A DNA stretch of 64,000 nt from Pleionea sp. CnH1-48 (GCF_024124665.1 NZ_JAMXSB010000017.1:1-64000), one strand, 5' to 3'; positions 1-9,386 are shown, counted from the stretch's first letter. A program made the numbers and translations. The notes: generated by a model not told the origin, from the sequence alone.

Positions 1-260
1 GCCAATGGAAGTATGATCATCAAACGTCAATTCTGTGTCTTGACGCTCAATACTGCCATAACCGGAGTGCTGGGTATTCAGTAACGGCGTTCGCTCATCG
101 TCTAAAATTTCTTGATAGCCGTCATCATTGCCAATGGAAGTATGATCATCAAACGTCAATTCTGTGTCCTGTAGCTCAATGCTGCCATAACCAGAGTGCT
201 GAGTATTTAGCAATGGCGTTTGCTCGTCTAAGTAGCTTTGATAACTATCGTCACTTTCGA
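1..260 (-). repeat. 129-bp in-frame tandem repeat in the effector candidate
   Basis: The block starting gccaatggaagtatgatc at position 1 recurs at 130 with few changes, a 129-bp period that encodes 43 residues. A weaker third unit precedes it, where DDETSSIESDDSYQSYLDEQ matches DDHTSIGNDDGYQEILDDER. The array continues past the window edge, so the copy number is unknown. Confidence 0.9.
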
Positions 261-1098
261 TCGAGGAAGTTTCGTCATCAATGATAACTCCATCTTCTAT
301 ACGAAGGCGCTCTGTTTGAAAATTTGAAGGATCTTTATCTGAATTACGATTTAAATTTCTTAAGCGCTTCGCCAGATCATCATCAGTTTCTGAGCTATCG
401 TCACTAGAAATAGAGGATGGATAGGATTTTATACCCCCTGACATAAGGGATTGAGCATCATCTGGGTCCATTCCCAGAATTTGAGGTTGTGAGCCACTAC
501 TGTTTGGCCCTCTGTTGCTTGGTCCTCCAGATTGCTCATTAAGCTTGGCTTCCAGCATCTGAATTCTAAAGTCTTTTTTCATCATCATCATTTCATGCCT
601 CATCTGCTGCATTTCTAGTTGATGTTGATGCTTTAATTCTTGCACTTCCGATTTTTGCTGTTGTTGCTGAGAGGTTCGATCAAAATTACTGGTATCTATC
701 GCTGTTGCTTTATCAAGAGCGTCAGAGAAGGCATAGCCTGTAACCGCAGCACCAGCGCCTATCAAAGCAGCAATGGCTAGTACACTACCACCACTCATTA
801 CGACGGCACCAACTGCTGCAATCCCTACCACTGCTCCAAGAAGAGCAACACCAGCCCATTTACAAACGGTTTTAAACCCAGACCAGAATTTATTGCTGGA
901 GCTTTCCTCTCGTGGTTGAGGGGCGTCGGTCGAGCCCGAGATCCTCACATTGGCCGAAGTGGTCGTAATCTGATTGGATTGAGGCGAGGATGAAGAGCGT
1001 CTTTGGGGTGGATTACTAATGCTCGAGTCATCACTTTGAGTACTAATGGTACTTTGTGAGTTAACTCTAGTTAGGCCGACAAACTGTGTATCTTGCAT
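1..1098 (-). CDS. Candidate T3SS membrane effector with tandem repeats (3' end outside window)
   Basis: I recognise no family. The ATG at 1098 opens a frame that is unbroken to the window edge (366 codons visible). In order: a Ser/Thr/Gln-rich N-terminus (about 1-68) typical of type III secretion signals; a hydrophobic hairpin (about 78-124, two Gly/Ala/Val-rich helices split by SGGS); a Gln/Met-rich coiled-coil segment (about 144-189); then an acidic tail with an exact 43-residue (129-bp) tandem repeat containing TPLLNTQHSGYGSIE and DDGYQEIL. It lies 14 bp after a CesT-type chaperone gene and shares its promoter, as effectors usually do. The topology (hairpin, then Tyr-containing cytosolic tail) is reminiscent of Tir but the sequence is not. 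A translocator-like or structural role is the alternative. The effector call is inference. Confidence 0.6.
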   Translation of the reverse strand, partial: MQDTQFVGLTRVNSQSTISTQSDDSSISNPPQRRSSSSPQSNQITTTSANVRISGSTDAPQPREESSSNKFWSGFKTVCKWAGVALLGAVVGIAAVGAVVMSGGSVLAIAALIGAGAAVTGYAFSDALDKATAIDTSNFDRTSQQQQQKSEVQELKHQHQLEMQQMRHEMMMMKKDFRIQMLEAKLNEQSGGPSNRGPNSSGSQPQILGMDPDDAQSLMSGGIKSYPSSISSDDSSETDDDLAKRLRNLNRNSDKDPSNFQTERLRIEDGVIIDDETSSIESDDSYQSYLDEQTPLLNTQHSGYGSIELQDTELTFDDHTSIGNDDGYQEILDDERTPLLNTQHSGYGSIERQDTELTFDDHTSIG

Positions 1099-1112
1099 GG
1101 CTGCTATCCTTT

Positions 1113-1589
1113 TTAAACCTTGATAGCGTTAACGGTGTCAGCAATGTTGAACTCTGCGACTTTGCCTGGTGCAGTTTGCTGCCCATGCGAAGTGTCTATC
1201 GATGATAGTGCTTGAGTCCACTCGGTAGCGAGCTGGCCTAACGCTTTGATTAATTCTGCCAGTTGACTGGGGGTGCACAGCGAATAACTGATCATTTGGT
1301 AGAGCAATATTTCACCTGCTCCCTGATCGACACTCAGGCTGGCGGTGCCTGTGCCTTGTCCCAAAAAATTGGCTTCAAGTAACATTCCAAACACTGTTTC
1401 TCGATTACCGCGCGGGATTTTTCCCACAACGGAATACGCATGCATCATGCCTTCAAACTCTTTACTTTCTTCGATATCAATGGCTTGTGTGTCGTTGAAT
1501 ACAATGCGGCAAGTGCCTTCCTGACTTATCAGCAGGTTAGATAAGCCCAGATGACTTGCAGCTTCTTTCATCGTTTGGGTAAAAGACAT
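1113..1589 (-). CDS. CesT-family class I T3SS chaperone
   Basis: Small acidic protein (158 aa) of the CesT/SycE type, which dimerises and binds the N-terminal region of an effector before secretion. I chose the ATG at 1589 because MSFTQTMKEAASHLGLSNL aligns from its first residue with the paralogue ending at 2168 and a GGAA lies upstream; an upstream in-frame ATG at 1625 would add 12 unmatched residues. Family-typical segments include GTCRIVFNDTQAIDIEES and LLEANFLGQGTGTASLS. Its tail after about residue 130 is longer than the paralogue's. It is transcribed from the conserved box at 1660-1683, with the effector candidate directly downstream, which is its likely client. Confidence 0.8.
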   Translation of the reverse strand: MSFTQTMKEAASHLGLSNLLISQEGTCRIVFNDTQAIDIEESKEFEGMMHAYSVVGKIPRGNRETVFGMLLEANFLGQGTGTASLSVDQGAGEILLYQMISYSLCTPSQLAELIKALGQLATEWTQALSSIDTSHGQQTAPGKVAEFNIADTVNAIKV

Positions 1590-1659
1590 TGTATTTTCCA
1601 GTAAATATTTGTGTGTTTGGATCAAACTATATACCTGGTTTTGCCAAGTACATAGTTTT

Positions 1660-1683
1660 AGTAACCGCTAAGGATGAAAAGTT
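1660..1683 (-). promoter_or_regulatory. T3SS box (ECF-type promoter) for chaperone/effector operon
   Basis: On the minus strand: AACTT, 12 nt, GGTTACTAA, about 70 nt ahead of the chaperone start at 1589. It matches the element found before the other T3SS units. Confidence 0.75.
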
Positions 1684-1760
1684 GTGGTGGTATAAGAGAA
1701 GATTTACAGGTGAAGAAGAAGGAGTCTGCTAGAAGCAGGAGGGCGGCGATAACTTAACCG

Positions 1761-2168
1761 TTATGCCGCGATATCAGTATTGGCCAGACTGTTGTTCCAC
1801 TGAATGGCGAGTTCGCCAAAGGCTTTTAAGAGCTCGGCTATTTGGCGAGGTTCACTGAGTTGAAAATTCACCATTTGATACAGCAGGATTTCTTGAGTAT
1901 CCATATCCAGACTTAAGTTTGCGCTGCCAGTGCCACGGCCCAGGAAGTTGGCTTCTAACAAAAACTGAAAAAGCTTTTCTCGATTGCTCGCTGGAACCTT
2001 GGCAACAGCGGAATAGACATGTAAGGCGCCAGCCATCTCTTTGCTTTCTTCAATATCAATGGCTTGATTATCATTAAAGACTATGCGACAGGTGCCTTCA
2101 TCACTAATGGCTAATGATGTCAGCCCTAGATGGCTCGCTGTTTCTCGCATGGTTTGTGCAAATGACAT
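1761..2168 (-). CDS. CesT-family class I T3SS chaperone (paralogue)
   Basis: 135-aa CesT/SycE-type chaperone, clearly a duplicate of the gene at 1113-1589: MSFAQTMRETASHLGLTSL, GTCRIVFNDNQAIDIEESKE and LLEANFLGRGTGSANLSLD are shared almost residue for residue. It has its own T3SS box at 2209-2232. No client gene lies directly downstream, so it may serve an effector encoded elsewhere, or pair with its paralogue as a heterodimer. The class assignment is firm; the client is unknown. Confidence 0.8.
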   Translation of the reverse strand: MSFAQTMRETASHLGLTSLAISDEGTCRIVFNDNQAIDIEESKEMAGALHVYSAVAKVPASNREKLFQFLLEANFLGRGTGSANLSLDMDTQEILLYQMVNFQLSEPRQIAELLKAFGELAIQWNNSLANTDIAA

Positions 2169-2208
2169 GGCTTTCCCTTAGTTAATATGTTCGTTTACCT
2201 AATTATTA

Positions 2209-2232
2209 GGTAACGCTTTTGGCGGGAGAGTT
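2209..2232 (-). promoter_or_regulatory. T3SS box for second CesT chaperone
   Basis: On the minus strand: GCAACTC, 12 nt, CGTTACCTA, about 41 nt ahead of the start at 2168. This copy has ACC where the others have ACT in the -10 part. Confidence 0.7.
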
Positions 2233-2270
2233 GCAAAGAGATAAGAGTTTTATGATGGCCGTAAAAATAA

Positions 2271-2297
2271 AAAAGCCGCCTTAATAGGCGGCTTTTT
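2271..2297 (-). terminator. Intrinsic terminator after sctV
   Basis: AAAAGCCGCC, loop TTAATA, GGCGGCTTTT is a perfect stem. With A/T runs on both sides it ends the sctW-to-sctV operon, and it could act in both directions. Confidence 0.85.
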
Positions 2298-2305
2298 TAG
2301 TGAGG

Positions 2306-4396
2306 TTAGATATTGATTCTACCTAATGGTTGAATCGATATTTCTGGCGTGATCTCTTGATGGGATAACACTGACAGGTCATAGCATTCCATCTCAACCA
2401 GCTTGCGCACATAACGGCGAATATCCATTGATGTCAGTAATACTGGCTTATTGGGTAGATTGGAGATATCACCCACAGAGTTTTTGACCGAAGTAACAAA
2501 GTTGTTGGTCACCTGAGGTTCTAATGCCAGATAAGCACCAGCAGAGGTTTGTCGTATACCCGCACGAATAGCATCTTCAACATCTTGCTCTAGTAGATAG
2601 GCTGGTAAAATGTTTTGACCATTACTGTGTTTGTAACTGATCTGACGGCGCAAGTTATTGCGGATGTATTCAACCAGTACCACCGTGTCTTTTTCTTTGG
2701 GGCCCCACTCAACCAGAGATTCTAAGATCAAACGCAGATTTCGAATCGAAATATCTTCGGATACCAGACGTTGGAAGATCTCTTTGATCTTTTGGATGGG
2801 CACAACACGTTGTGCTTCACGAATAAGCTCTGGGAAGGTTTCTTCCATTTTCTCTAACAGGTAGCGTGTTTCCTGAATACCAATAAACTCTTCGCTGAAG
2901 CGCTTAAGTACAAAGGATAGGTGGAAAGTAATCACCTGAGTACTGTTGAGGTAAGAGACACCGACTTTTTCCAGTGTTTCGGCCTGAGACGCATCGACCC
3001 AGTAGCCTTTGTTGCCACCAATATTCTTGGAGGTTTCTTGATAAGGGATTTCGAGTATGTCCAGCTGCTCGGTGCTGCCTAACACTAGCAATGAGTTCGG
3101 GCGCATTTCTCCAGTGGCAACTGGCACTTCGTTCATCATGATGTCGTAGTGATCGTCTTGAAGCGCGTGGTTAAAGCGTAAGTGCATGCCGGGGAAGGGG
3201 ACACCTAAGTCGAGATACAGGGCTCGACGTACTTTGACCAGCTCTTCATTCAGAACAACTTTATCCAGATCACCTTCTAGATTGAGTGCTACATCAACAA
3301 GTAAGGGAACGGTCAGAGCGAATTCTTCCTGCTCGCTCATTTTTTGTTTGGGTGGTGTTTTACCCGCGCCTGTTAAAGCGGGTAATTCATTGGCGGTGCT
3401 TTCAATTTCTTCCGTTTCGGCCTTGTCTGCATTTTTGTGCATGTACCAACCTGCACCACCAACGACTAATGCCAGAGTAACGAATGTGAGTGTTGGGAAG
3501 CCTGGGATCATGGCAAAGGCTAGTAATAATCCGCCACCAATCATCAGAGCACGTGGGCGACTGGTCAACTGACCGCCGATATCGGTTCCTAAATCTTTGG
3601 AGCTTTCGTCAGATACTCGAGTAACGATAAAACCAGCGGTCATCGAAATAAGCAGAGCTGGGATCTGTGATACCAGACCATCACCAATGGTCAGGATAGT
3701 ATAGAGTTCTAATGCGTCACCGGCAGACATATCTTGCTGCAACACACCGATAGAAATACCACCAATAATGTTTACAGCGATGATAATGAGGCCTGCAATC
3801 GCATCCCCTTTTACGAACTTCATGGCACCGTCCATCGAGCCATATAACTGACTTTCTCGTTGAACCAGTTCGCGACGGTGGCGTGCTTCATCCATGTCGA
3901 TGTTACCAGCGCGCATGTCGCCGTCAATACTCATTTGCTTACCAGGCATCGCATCAAGAGAGAAGCGCGCGCTTACCTCTGCAACCCGTTCGGCCCCTTT
4001 GGTAATTACGATGAACTGAACGATGGTAATAATTAAGAAGATAACGATACCGACGATTAAGTTACCGCCAACAACGAAGTTACCAAAGGCATTAATGATT
4101 TCGCCCGCATCCGCATCCAGCAGGATAAGTCGGGTCGTGGTGATACCCAGTGCCAGCCGGAACAGGGTAGTAAGAAGCAAAACCGCAGGGAAGGACGAGA
4201 AATCCAGGGGGCCTGAAATATAAACCGCTAGCATCAATAGAATAACGGCCAGACCCATGTTAGTACCGATCAAGACGTCGACCAGTGCGGTGGGGAGCGG
4301 TAAGATCATCATAAAGACGATCGATACCAGTAATATCGCGAGAATGACGTCTTTGCGTTTGCCCAAAGGCCCTAAAATATTTCCTATGCTGCTCAT
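2306..4396 (-). CDS. sctV: Type III export gate protein SctV (LcrD/YscV/FlhA family)
   Basis: 696 aa, full family length. The N-terminal half (about 1-330) has the usual eight or so membrane helices with the conserved cytoplasmic loop [20 protein letters not shown] (FHIPEP-family signature region). The C-terminal cytosolic part forms the nonameric ring that receives chaperone-substrate complexes and the gatekeeper. It is the last gene of the operon sctW-sycN-like-STAS-sctX-sctY-sctV, and its ATG overlaps the sctY stop. The order X-Y-V is that of yscX-yscY-lcrD in Yersinia. Family identity is certain; flagellar FlhA is excluded by the surrounding T3SS genes. Confidence 0.97.
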   Translation of the reverse strand: MSSIGNILGPLGKRKDVILAILLVSIVFMMILPLPTALVDVLIGTNMGLAVILLMLAVYISGPLDFSSFPAVLLLTTLFRLALGITTTRLILLDADAGEIINAFGNFVVGGNLIVGIVIFLIITIVQFIVITKGAERVAEVSARFSLDAMPGKQMSIDGDMRAGNIDMDEARHRRELVQRESQLYGSMDGAMKFVKGDAIAGLIIIAVNIIGGISIGVLQQDMSAGDALELYTILTIGDGLVSQIPALLISMTAGFIVTRVSDESSKDLGTDIGGQLTSRPRALMIGGGLLLAFAMIPGFPTLTFVTLALVVGGAGWYMHKNADKAETEEIESTANELPALTGAGKTPPKQKMSEQEEFALTVPLLVDVALNLEGDLDKVVLNEELVKVRRALYLDLGVPFPGMHLRFNHALQDDHYDIMMNEVPVATGEMRPNSLLVLGSTEQLDILEIPYQETSKNIGGNKGYWVDASQAETLEKVGVSYLNSTQVITFHLSFVLKRFSEEFIGIQETRYLLEKMEETFPELIREAQRVVPIQKIKEIFQRLVSEDISIRNLRLILESLVEWGPKEKDTVVLVEYIRNNLRRQISYKHSNGQNILPAYLLEQDVEDAIRAGIRQTSAGAYLALEPQVTNNFVTSVKNSVGDISNLPNKPVLLTSMDIRRYVRKLVEMECYDLSVLSHQEITPEISIQPLGRINI

Positions 4397-4752
4397 TTTG
4401 TCTGCGCTCTCCCCTGTATATAGTTTTTCATGTGCTGTTGCGCTTTAGCAGGTTCTTCTAGTCCCCACATTGCCTGGCTCTTTAGTAACTCGAATACAGG
4501 ATTGGTTTTGCCGATCTTGCCGAATTTTCTTTGCAGCAGGTTGAGTGTGTCTAAGGCTTGCTTGTATTTGCTTTGTGCCAGATACGCTTTGCTCAGCATG
4601 AGCAGTGCTTTTGCGTTGGCTTGTCCGCTGATTTTAAGGACTTCCAGCAGATGGATGGCTTCGTCGTATTTTTCGTACTGGATGAAGCAAAAGCTTTGCA
4701 CCATTAACCATTCTGTCGCCTGGTCTTCAAACTGTGATTGATTGGGTTCCAT
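4393..4752 (-). CDS. sctY: T3SS chaperone SctY (YscY-like, TPR)
   Basis: 119 aa with TPR-like helical pairs (for example [21 protein letters not shown] and [21 protein letters not shown]). In Yersinia, YscY binds YscX and contacts the export gate; both are needed for secretion. Assignment rests on size, TPR character and position between sctX and sctV, since sequence conservation in this family is low. Its stop overlaps the sctV start by 4 bp, suggesting translational coupling. Confidence 0.8.
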   Translation of the reverse strand: MEPNQSQFEDQATEWLMVQSFCFIQYEKYDEAIHLLEVLKISGQANAKALLMLSKAYLAQSKYKQALDTLNLLQRKFGKIGKTNPVFELLKSQAMWGLEEPAKAQQHMKNYIQGRAQTK

Positions 4753-4760
4753 AATGGTAT

Positions 4761-5168
4761 TTATCCCTGAATCATTAGACTACGATACATATCGATCATG
4801 GCGCGATTGATATGGACATCGTCGAGCGTGGCTTCTGCGGTATCTAATATTTCCAATTGTTGTTCATCGAGCGGTAGGGTTTCCTTCAGCTCATGCAGCC
4901 AGTTTTTGGCTGCGATATACCCTGCTTTAAAGCCAGAGGGTGAAAGCAATTCCAGATCATCGATATCTGGCAATAAACTTTCGAACAATTCGCGATCAGC
5001 CTGATAAAGGCCAAATACGTCGTCTATATGAAGATTGGTCGATGCCCCGGATATCTGTAGCTTTTTTTCTGTTGGAAAGGGGATCGGTAGATCAGAAGTG
5101 TCTGCGTCGGTGAGTGGCTGAAGGATGCCTTCGATGCCGTAAGAGAGTAAATAGGTGTCTTTTGCCAT
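4761..5168 (-). CDS. sctX: Early T3SS substrate SctX (YscX-like)
   Basis: 135 aa, slightly longer than YscX (about 122 aa). The N-terminus is loosely structured, and the C-terminal half is helical (from about residue 78, AGYIAAKNWLHEL) ending in a short amphipathic helix. YscX is exported early and needs YscY. Identification is mainly by synteny: it sits 8 bp upstream of the sctY-like TPR gene and directly before sctV. Moderate confidence; I see no diagnostic motif. Confidence 0.7.
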   Translation of the reverse strand: MAKDTYLLSYGIEGILQPLTDADTSDLPIPFPTEKKLQISGASTNLHIDDVFGLYQADRELFESLLPDIDDLELLSPSGFKAGYIAAKNWLHELKETLPLDEQQLEILDTAEATLDDVHINRAMIDMYRSLMIQG

Positions 5169-5190
5169 AGTCTTAGTGAGAGTCAGCCTG

Positions 5191-5553
5191 TTAAGCTGAC
5201 TCTATTGCCTGGTTAATGGTTTGGATCGCTTGTTCCTTGTCGTCATGAACGGCGATAAAGCGGTCGAATCCAACCATGCGTATTATGGATGAGACCCCTT
5301 CTTTAACATGACACATGGCAAGTTTGCCTTTTAATGGTTCGACTTTTTTGACGACCATCAACAACACCCGTAGGCCTGCACTACTGATGTAGCTCAGCTC
5401 TTTGGCGTCAATAATAAGAAATTGACTGGATGCTGCAATTTTTTCTTCTAATGCGGTCTGTAATCTGACGGAGGTGGTGGCATCCAGTTGACCGGATAAA
5501 TTCACCATCAAGTATTTTTCACTATCGTCAAATGCAATGTCGAGAGAACTCAT
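5191..5553 (-). CDS. STAS-domain anti-sigma antagonist (RsbV/BtrV-like)
   Basis: 120-aa single STAS domain. The phosphorylation loop is visible as LSYISSAGLRVLL (Ser57/Ser58), the site an RsbW-type kinase phosphorylates and an RsbU-type PP2C dephosphorylates. Unphosphorylated RsbV sequesters the kinase/anti-sigma. It lies inside the sctW-to-sctV operon between the SycN-like gene and sctX, an unusual insertion into otherwise Yersinia-like order. Its partners are encoded 30 kb away at 35451 and 36499. In Bordetella the T3SS is controlled by the corresponding BtrU/BtrV/BtrW set with the ECF factor BtrS. Confidence 0.9.
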   Translation of the reverse strand: MSSLDIAFDDSEKYLMVNLSGQLDATTSVRLQTALEEKIAASSQFLIIDAKELSYISSAGLRVLLMVVKKVEPLKGKLAMCHVKEGVSSIIRMVGFDRFIAVHDDKEQAIQTINQAIESA

Positions 5554-5563
5554 GGATAGACCT

Positions 5564-5953
5564 CTAGTTTCCTATCTGATTAAAAACGGTATCTAAGCGC
5601 TTCACCGCGCCATCAAATTGATGGGGCACCAGCTGCTGCTGTGATAAAAATATGGTAATAACAAGACGATCATCGCCCAGCATACCAGGTTGCATAATGT
5701 AGTTTACACCTCTTCGATAATGGCTCATGGAAAGCGCTTTTATCATGGTATCGAATATATTATAGGGTGAGAACTGCTGCATTCTGGAAATAATGACACC
5801 GTTTTCTAATGCCTCGAAGCTGATAGTCGCGCCAGACTCAAGTTCAAAGGCGGCTACCTGGCTGCCTTCATCCAGCAATTGCTCAAACCCAATGAGTTGA
5901 CCATATTCCTGGATGGCAAATAAACTTCGTTGGAGATCCGCTGACTGATTCAT
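5564..5953 (-). CDS. SycN-like chaperone of the gatekeeper
   Basis: 129-aa CesT-fold protein: GFEQLLDEGSQVAAFELESGATISFE in the first half and DRLVITIFLSQQQLVP in the second give the alternating beta/alpha pattern of class I chaperones. It lies directly after sctW, as sycN follows yopN-tyeA in Yersinia, where SycN-YscB bind YopN. A YscB-like partner is encoded at 34981-35415 upstream of sctC, again the Yersinia position. The function is by synteny and fold; the sequence alone would only say class I chaperone. Confidence 0.7.
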   Translation of the reverse strand: MNQSADLQRSLFAIQEYGQLIGFEQLLDEGSQVAAFELESGATISFEALENGVIISRMQQFSPYNIFDTMIKALSMSHYRRGVNYIMQPGMLGDDRLVITIFLSQQQLVPHQFDGAVKRLDTVFNQIGN

Positions 5954-5968
5954 GATTTGTATTACCTC

Positions 5969-7132
5969 TTACTCTTCGTCAAACTCAAGATCGTCGCCAG
6001 CTTCTTCTGCTTCAATGGCAGAGTCCAGTGCCAGCTGAACCGCTTCGAGCATTTCTTCTCGCTCTTGCAGATCGCCAAAAATCTTTTCTGGTAACTCACG
6101 AATAATCTCTTTGGTTTCGCGTAGAAAGTCAATTTCGATTTCTTCGTCGTCAATATCAAACTGTTTTGGCAGATCGCTAAATTGTTGAGAATTAGCCCAG
6201 TTCTGTTCAGCCATTTCTAGAATGGCTGCCATCATACTATGTGGGTCCAGTCGTGCAAGGCCTGCTGCTGATTGATAGTAACGTTTGAGTCGCTTAATAA
6301 ATTCTCGGATGCGATCTCGAGCGCTTTTTAGTGCTCGAATAATGTAGATATCATTAATAATGGCTGTGAGCTGCTCTTTGGCTAAAGACGCGACATCGGC
6401 AGACAATTCGCATCCCAGCGACTTAAGCAAAAAGTCGACAGCGTCTTCAAAAGACATGTGTGAATAGTTTTCACAAATTTTATTATATGTATTCGAGATG
6501 CCTCCGTAATCGAGTACAGCATCGCGATACAAGGAACGCAGTCTGTCGATGCCACCGGCTTTGTTTTTGTCGGCAAAGGACTCGGCAACGTCGGCAATAT
6601 TAAAGCCTGACCAGACTTTGGCGTGGTCATCTTTTTGCAGAAGCTTTTGAGCATCTTTGATGGCTGATCTTAATTCGCCAAACTCTTCGCCGGTTGCTTC
6701 CTCCATAAATTTGAGGGCAGCAAAAATATCGGCGGGATCTTTCAGTGTGGAGCGAAGGTTCTCAAGTAATTTCTGACCGGAAAGATTGCGCATCTGTTTA
6801 AGATGCTGAAGCATTTCTTTGATCTTTCGATGTAGCTCAATCTTAGGGATCTTCTTGAGGTACATCTCGGCTTTTTCGATGTTTTCTACAATACTGCTGC
6901 GGCCACGGAACTCGCGTTTATTGAGTTTGGTTTCATTTTTCTCCGATGCCAGAAAGGACATTTCTTCTAGCGCGTTGGCAGCCATTGCCTGCGGAGATAT
7001 TACCTTGGTCGCCTTTTCGCCGCTCATCAGGATCGCGGCATGGGTTGCCACTTGAGAAACGCCCACTTTGGCTGCCGAATTATCGTGTAAGGCGGCCGCT
7101 GGGACATTATTGGTAATAATATTGTGACTCAT
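5969..7132 (-). CDS. sctW: T3SS gatekeeper SctW (fused YopN-TyeA)
   Basis: 387 aa, the summed size of YopN and TyeA, so the two are one polypeptide here (as in MxiC/InvE-type gatekeepers and CopN). N-terminal about 50 residues are secretion-signal-like and rich in Ala/Asn/Thr. Residues about 60-285 form the helical YopN core. About 290-387 correspond to TyeA and end in an acidic tail. The gatekeeper plugs the export gate until host contact and orders translocators before effectors. First gene of its operon, with a T3SS box about 80 nt upstream. Confidence 0.88.
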   Translation of the reverse strand: MSHNIITNNVPAAALHDNSAAKVGVSQVATHAAILMSGEKATKVISPQAMAANALEEMSFLASEKNETKLNKREFRGRSSIVENIEKAEMYLKKIPKIELHRKIKEMLQHLKQMRNLSGQKLLENLRSTLKDPADIFAALKFMEEATGEEFGELRSAIKDAQKLLQKDDHAKVWSGFNIADVAESFADKNKAGGIDRLRSLYRDAVLDYGGISNTYNKICENYSHMSFEDAVDFLLKSLGCELSADVASLAKEQLTAIINDIYIIRALKSARDRIREFIKRLKRYYQSAAGLARLDPHSMMAAILEMAEQNWANSQQFSDLPKQFDIDDEEIEIDFLRETKEIIRELPEKIFGDLQEREEMLEAVQLALDSAIEAEEAGDDLEFDEE

Positions 7133-7211
7133 AGTTTTCCCAATGAAAATTGACGAATAGCGCTTAATTTAGTCTGCTAATGAAACACATTCAATACAGC
7201 GTTTGGGCTTT

Positions 7212-7235
7212 AGTAACATCAAAAGCGCAAGAGTT
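7212..7235 (-). promoter_or_regulatory. T3SS box for sctW-sctV operon
   Basis: On the minus strand: AACTC, 12 nt, TGTTACTAA, about 80 nt ahead of the sctW start at 7132. It lies in the 366-bp divergent region 7133-7498. I found no good copy facing sctN in that region, which otherwise shows no recognisable feature. Confidence 0.7.
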
Positions 7236-7498
7236 TTGCTTAAGTGAAAAATAAAAAAAATAGGTTGAAACTCACCCTCGAACAGCGTTACATCTATAAA
7301 AAGAGAGTCGCCAAGAGCCGCAATATGACCTTGTAAATAATGCGCGTTCAACCTTTATCATCGTTTGTACCAGGTGTGCAGGCGTTGTTGTATATGGAAG
7401 AACGGCAAAAATATTAAGAGTTCACGGTTTCAATGACTAAGCTTATACTTGCGCCCCTGACTTGGGAACATTGACATTTGTAAAGAGCACAACGAGTT

Positions 7499-8821
7499 AT
7501 GTCTCATCTGGACTATATAACGGATTTTATTAACAAAACAATCGACACCACACGATTGTTAGAAGTACGTGGACGTGTGGTTGAAGTCGTCGGAACCATC
7601 ATTAAGGCGATTGTTCCAGGCGTTCAGGTGGGGGAGTTCTGTGTTTTACGCAACCCTTTGACAGAAAAAGAAATTTACGCAGAGGTTGTTGGTTTTTCTG
7701 ATAATTTTGCACTGTTAACCCCATTAGGTGACATGATGGGGATCTCGTCTAACACCGAAGTATTGCCGAGCGGGCAAATTCATAAAGTGGGGGTGGGGCC
7801 TGGCTTGATTGGTCGCATTCTTGATGGCATGGGCAATCCCATGGATGAGCACGAAAAGGGCCCGCTTGAAGTGGACACCTATTATCCGGTGTATGCCGAT
7901 GCGCCCGATCCCATTACGCGAAAGATCATTAAAGATCCGGTTCCTTTGGGAATTAAAGCACTCGATGGCACCCTGACCTGCGGCGAAGGACAAAGAATGG
8001 GAATATTCGCCGCCGCCGGTGGTGGTAAGAGTACACTGCTCGGAATGCTGGTAATGGGAGCCGATGTTGATGTGATCGTCATTGCTCTTATTGGTGAACG
8101 GGGTCGAGAGGTGCGCGAGTTTATGGAGCATGAGCTGGGCCCAGAAGGCATGGCAAAATCGGTGCTCGTTGTAGCCACCTCTGACCGAACTTCTATGGAG
8201 CGTGCGAAAGCGGCTTATGTTGCGACAGCAACGGCGGAATACTTTCGCGATCAAGGCAAAAAAGTCTTATTGCTGATGGATTCAGTCACTCGATTTGCGC
8301 GAGCTTTGCGAGAGATTGGACTGGCAGCGGGTGAGCCGCCTACTCGTCGTGGTTATCCACCTTCGGTGTTTGCTACCTTGCCTAAGTTGATGGAGCGAGC
8401 GGGTAACAATGACAAAGGTTCTATTACTGCACTCTATACGGTGTTGGTAGAGGGGGATGATATGACCGAGCCGGTGGCGGATGAAACGCGATCGATTCTA
8501 GATGGGCATATTGTCTTGTCTCGTGACTTGGCGGCTGCCAATCATTATCCCGCAATTGATGTGCTAGCCAGTGTGAGTCGAGTGATGAACGCAATTGCTG
8601 AGCCTGAGCACGTAAAAGCGTCATCTCACTTGCGAATGTTATTAGCTAAGTACAAAGAAATCGAACTTCTGGTCAGAATTGGTGAGTACAAGAAAGGCGC
8701 TGATCCCGTGGCCGATGAGGCCATTGCTAAAGTACCGAGGATCAATCAATTTCTTACTCAGGGAATGAAAGATAAGTTCCCATTCGAGGATGTAATTGAG
8801 CAGCTGAAATCCTCTGTGTAA
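7499..8821 (+). CDS. sctN: T3SS ATPase SctN (YscN/FliI family)
   Basis: 440 aa, full length. The beta-barrel N-terminal domain is followed by the F1-like ATPase core: Walker [12 protein letters not shown] with Lys177, Walker B region [14 protein letters not shown], and the family signature [19 protein letters not shown]. It is the hexameric cytoplasmic motor that strips chaperones and unfolds substrates at the sorting platform. It starts a plus-strand unit with sctO, divergent from sctW. There is no clear T3SS box before it, so its promoter may be a housekeeping type. The ATG at 7499 is the start, though its Shine-Dalgarno is weak. Confidence 0.97.
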   Translation: MSHLDYITDFINKTIDTTRLLEVRGRVVEVVGTIIKAIVPGVQVGEFCVLRNPLTEKEIYAEVVGFSDNFALLTPLGDMMGISSNTEVLPSGQIHKVGVGPGLIGRILDGMGNPMDEHEKGPLEVDTYYPVYADAPDPITRKIIKDPVPLGIKALDGTLTCGEGQRMGIFAAAGGGKSTLLGMLVMGADVDVIVIALIGERGREVREFMEHELGPEGMAKSVLVVATSDRTSMERAKAAYVATATAEYFRDQGKKVLLLMDSVTRFARALREIGLAAGEPPTRRGYPPSVFATLPKLMERAGNNDKGSITALYTVLVEGDDMTEPVADETRSILDGHIVLSRDLAAANHYPAIDVLASVSRVMNAIAEPEHVKASSHLRMLLAKYKEIELLVRIGEYKKGADPVADEAIAKVPRINQFLTQGMKDKFPFEDVIEQLKSSV

Positions 8822-8833
8822 CAGGTACTTGAC

Positions 8834-9301
8834 GTGTTTGACCGACTGAAACAAATTAAAAATCTGCGCGAGAAAAATGCTCACGATGCTTATCGTCGAG
8901 CAGAATCCCACTGGGAAGAAGCGGTAGGTCGTTATCGTCAAAAAGAGCAGGAGCTTGAAGAGTATAAGGCTTACCGCAAAAAAGAGACTCAGGAGCAGTA
9001 CGACAAAATCCAGGATCAACTGGTGAGTCGTAAGGACCTGGAAGATCTAAGAGCCTATCTGAGCGGCTTGCAAAAAAAAGAGCTCAGTATCATTGAACAT
9101 GTTTCTGAGTTAAAAAAAGCCGCCGACGATGCTGAGCAGGCGAAGAATCATGCCAAGGTTGAGCATAAAGAGGCGTTGAAGCAGGTAGAGAAGTTTACCG
9201 AGCTGGCTGCGGCCAATGCTCGAGTTTCTATTCGCCAGGCCCAGTTGACGGAAGATGCAGCCCTGGATGACTTTATTGCCAAGTCACCAACGGGTGTCTG
9301 A
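8834..9301 (+). CDS. sctO: T3SS stalk protein SctO (YscO/FliJ-like)
   Basis: 155-aa, almost wholly alpha-helical, Lys/Glu-rich coiled coil, as expected for YscO/FliJ, which sits in the ATPase hexamer like the F1 gamma subunit and links it to SctV. GTG start 12 bp after sctN with AGG upstream. The position between sctN and sctP is the conserved yscN-O-P order. The sequence is too repetitive for motif-based proof, but context makes the call secure. Confidence 0.85.
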   Translation: MFDRLKQIKNLREKNAHDAYRRAESHWEEAVGRYRQKEQELEEYKAYRKKETQEQYDKIQDQLVSRKDLEDLRAYLSGLQKKELSIIEHVSELKKAADDAEQAKNHAKVEHKEALKQVEKFTELAAANARVSIRQAQLTEDAALDDFIAKSPTGV

Positions 9302-9327
9302 TCCAAAAATTTATTAGCCCATCAATG

Positions 9328-9348
9328 GCCGCGAATAACGCGGCTTTT
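9328..9348 (+). terminator. Intrinsic terminator between sctO and sctP
   Basis: GCCGCG, loop AATAA, CGCGGC then TTTTCTT. It separates the sctN-O transcript from the sctP unit, which has its own box immediately downstream. Confidence 0.75.
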
Positions 9349-9362
9349 CTTAATTGTCCCGC

Positions 9363-9386
9363 AACTTTGTTCAAAAGCTTGTTACT
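9363..9386 (+). promoter_or_regulatory. T3SS box for sctP
   Basis: On the plus strand: GCAACTT, 12 nt, TGTTACTAA. It overlaps the 5' end of a longer in-frame reading (TTG at 9354) and lies about 37 nt before the ATG at 9423, so it argues for the ATG as the true start. Confidence 0.75.

Noticed and set aside
7169-7351. 60-codon minus-strand ORF between sctW and sctN
   Set aside because: It lies over the sctW promoter box, has no ribosome-binding site and no recognisable protein features.
7352-7498. Weak T3SS box facing sctN (CAACCTTTATC... near 7354)
   Set aside because: The spacer is one base short and the -10 half reads TGTACC; too degenerate to call.
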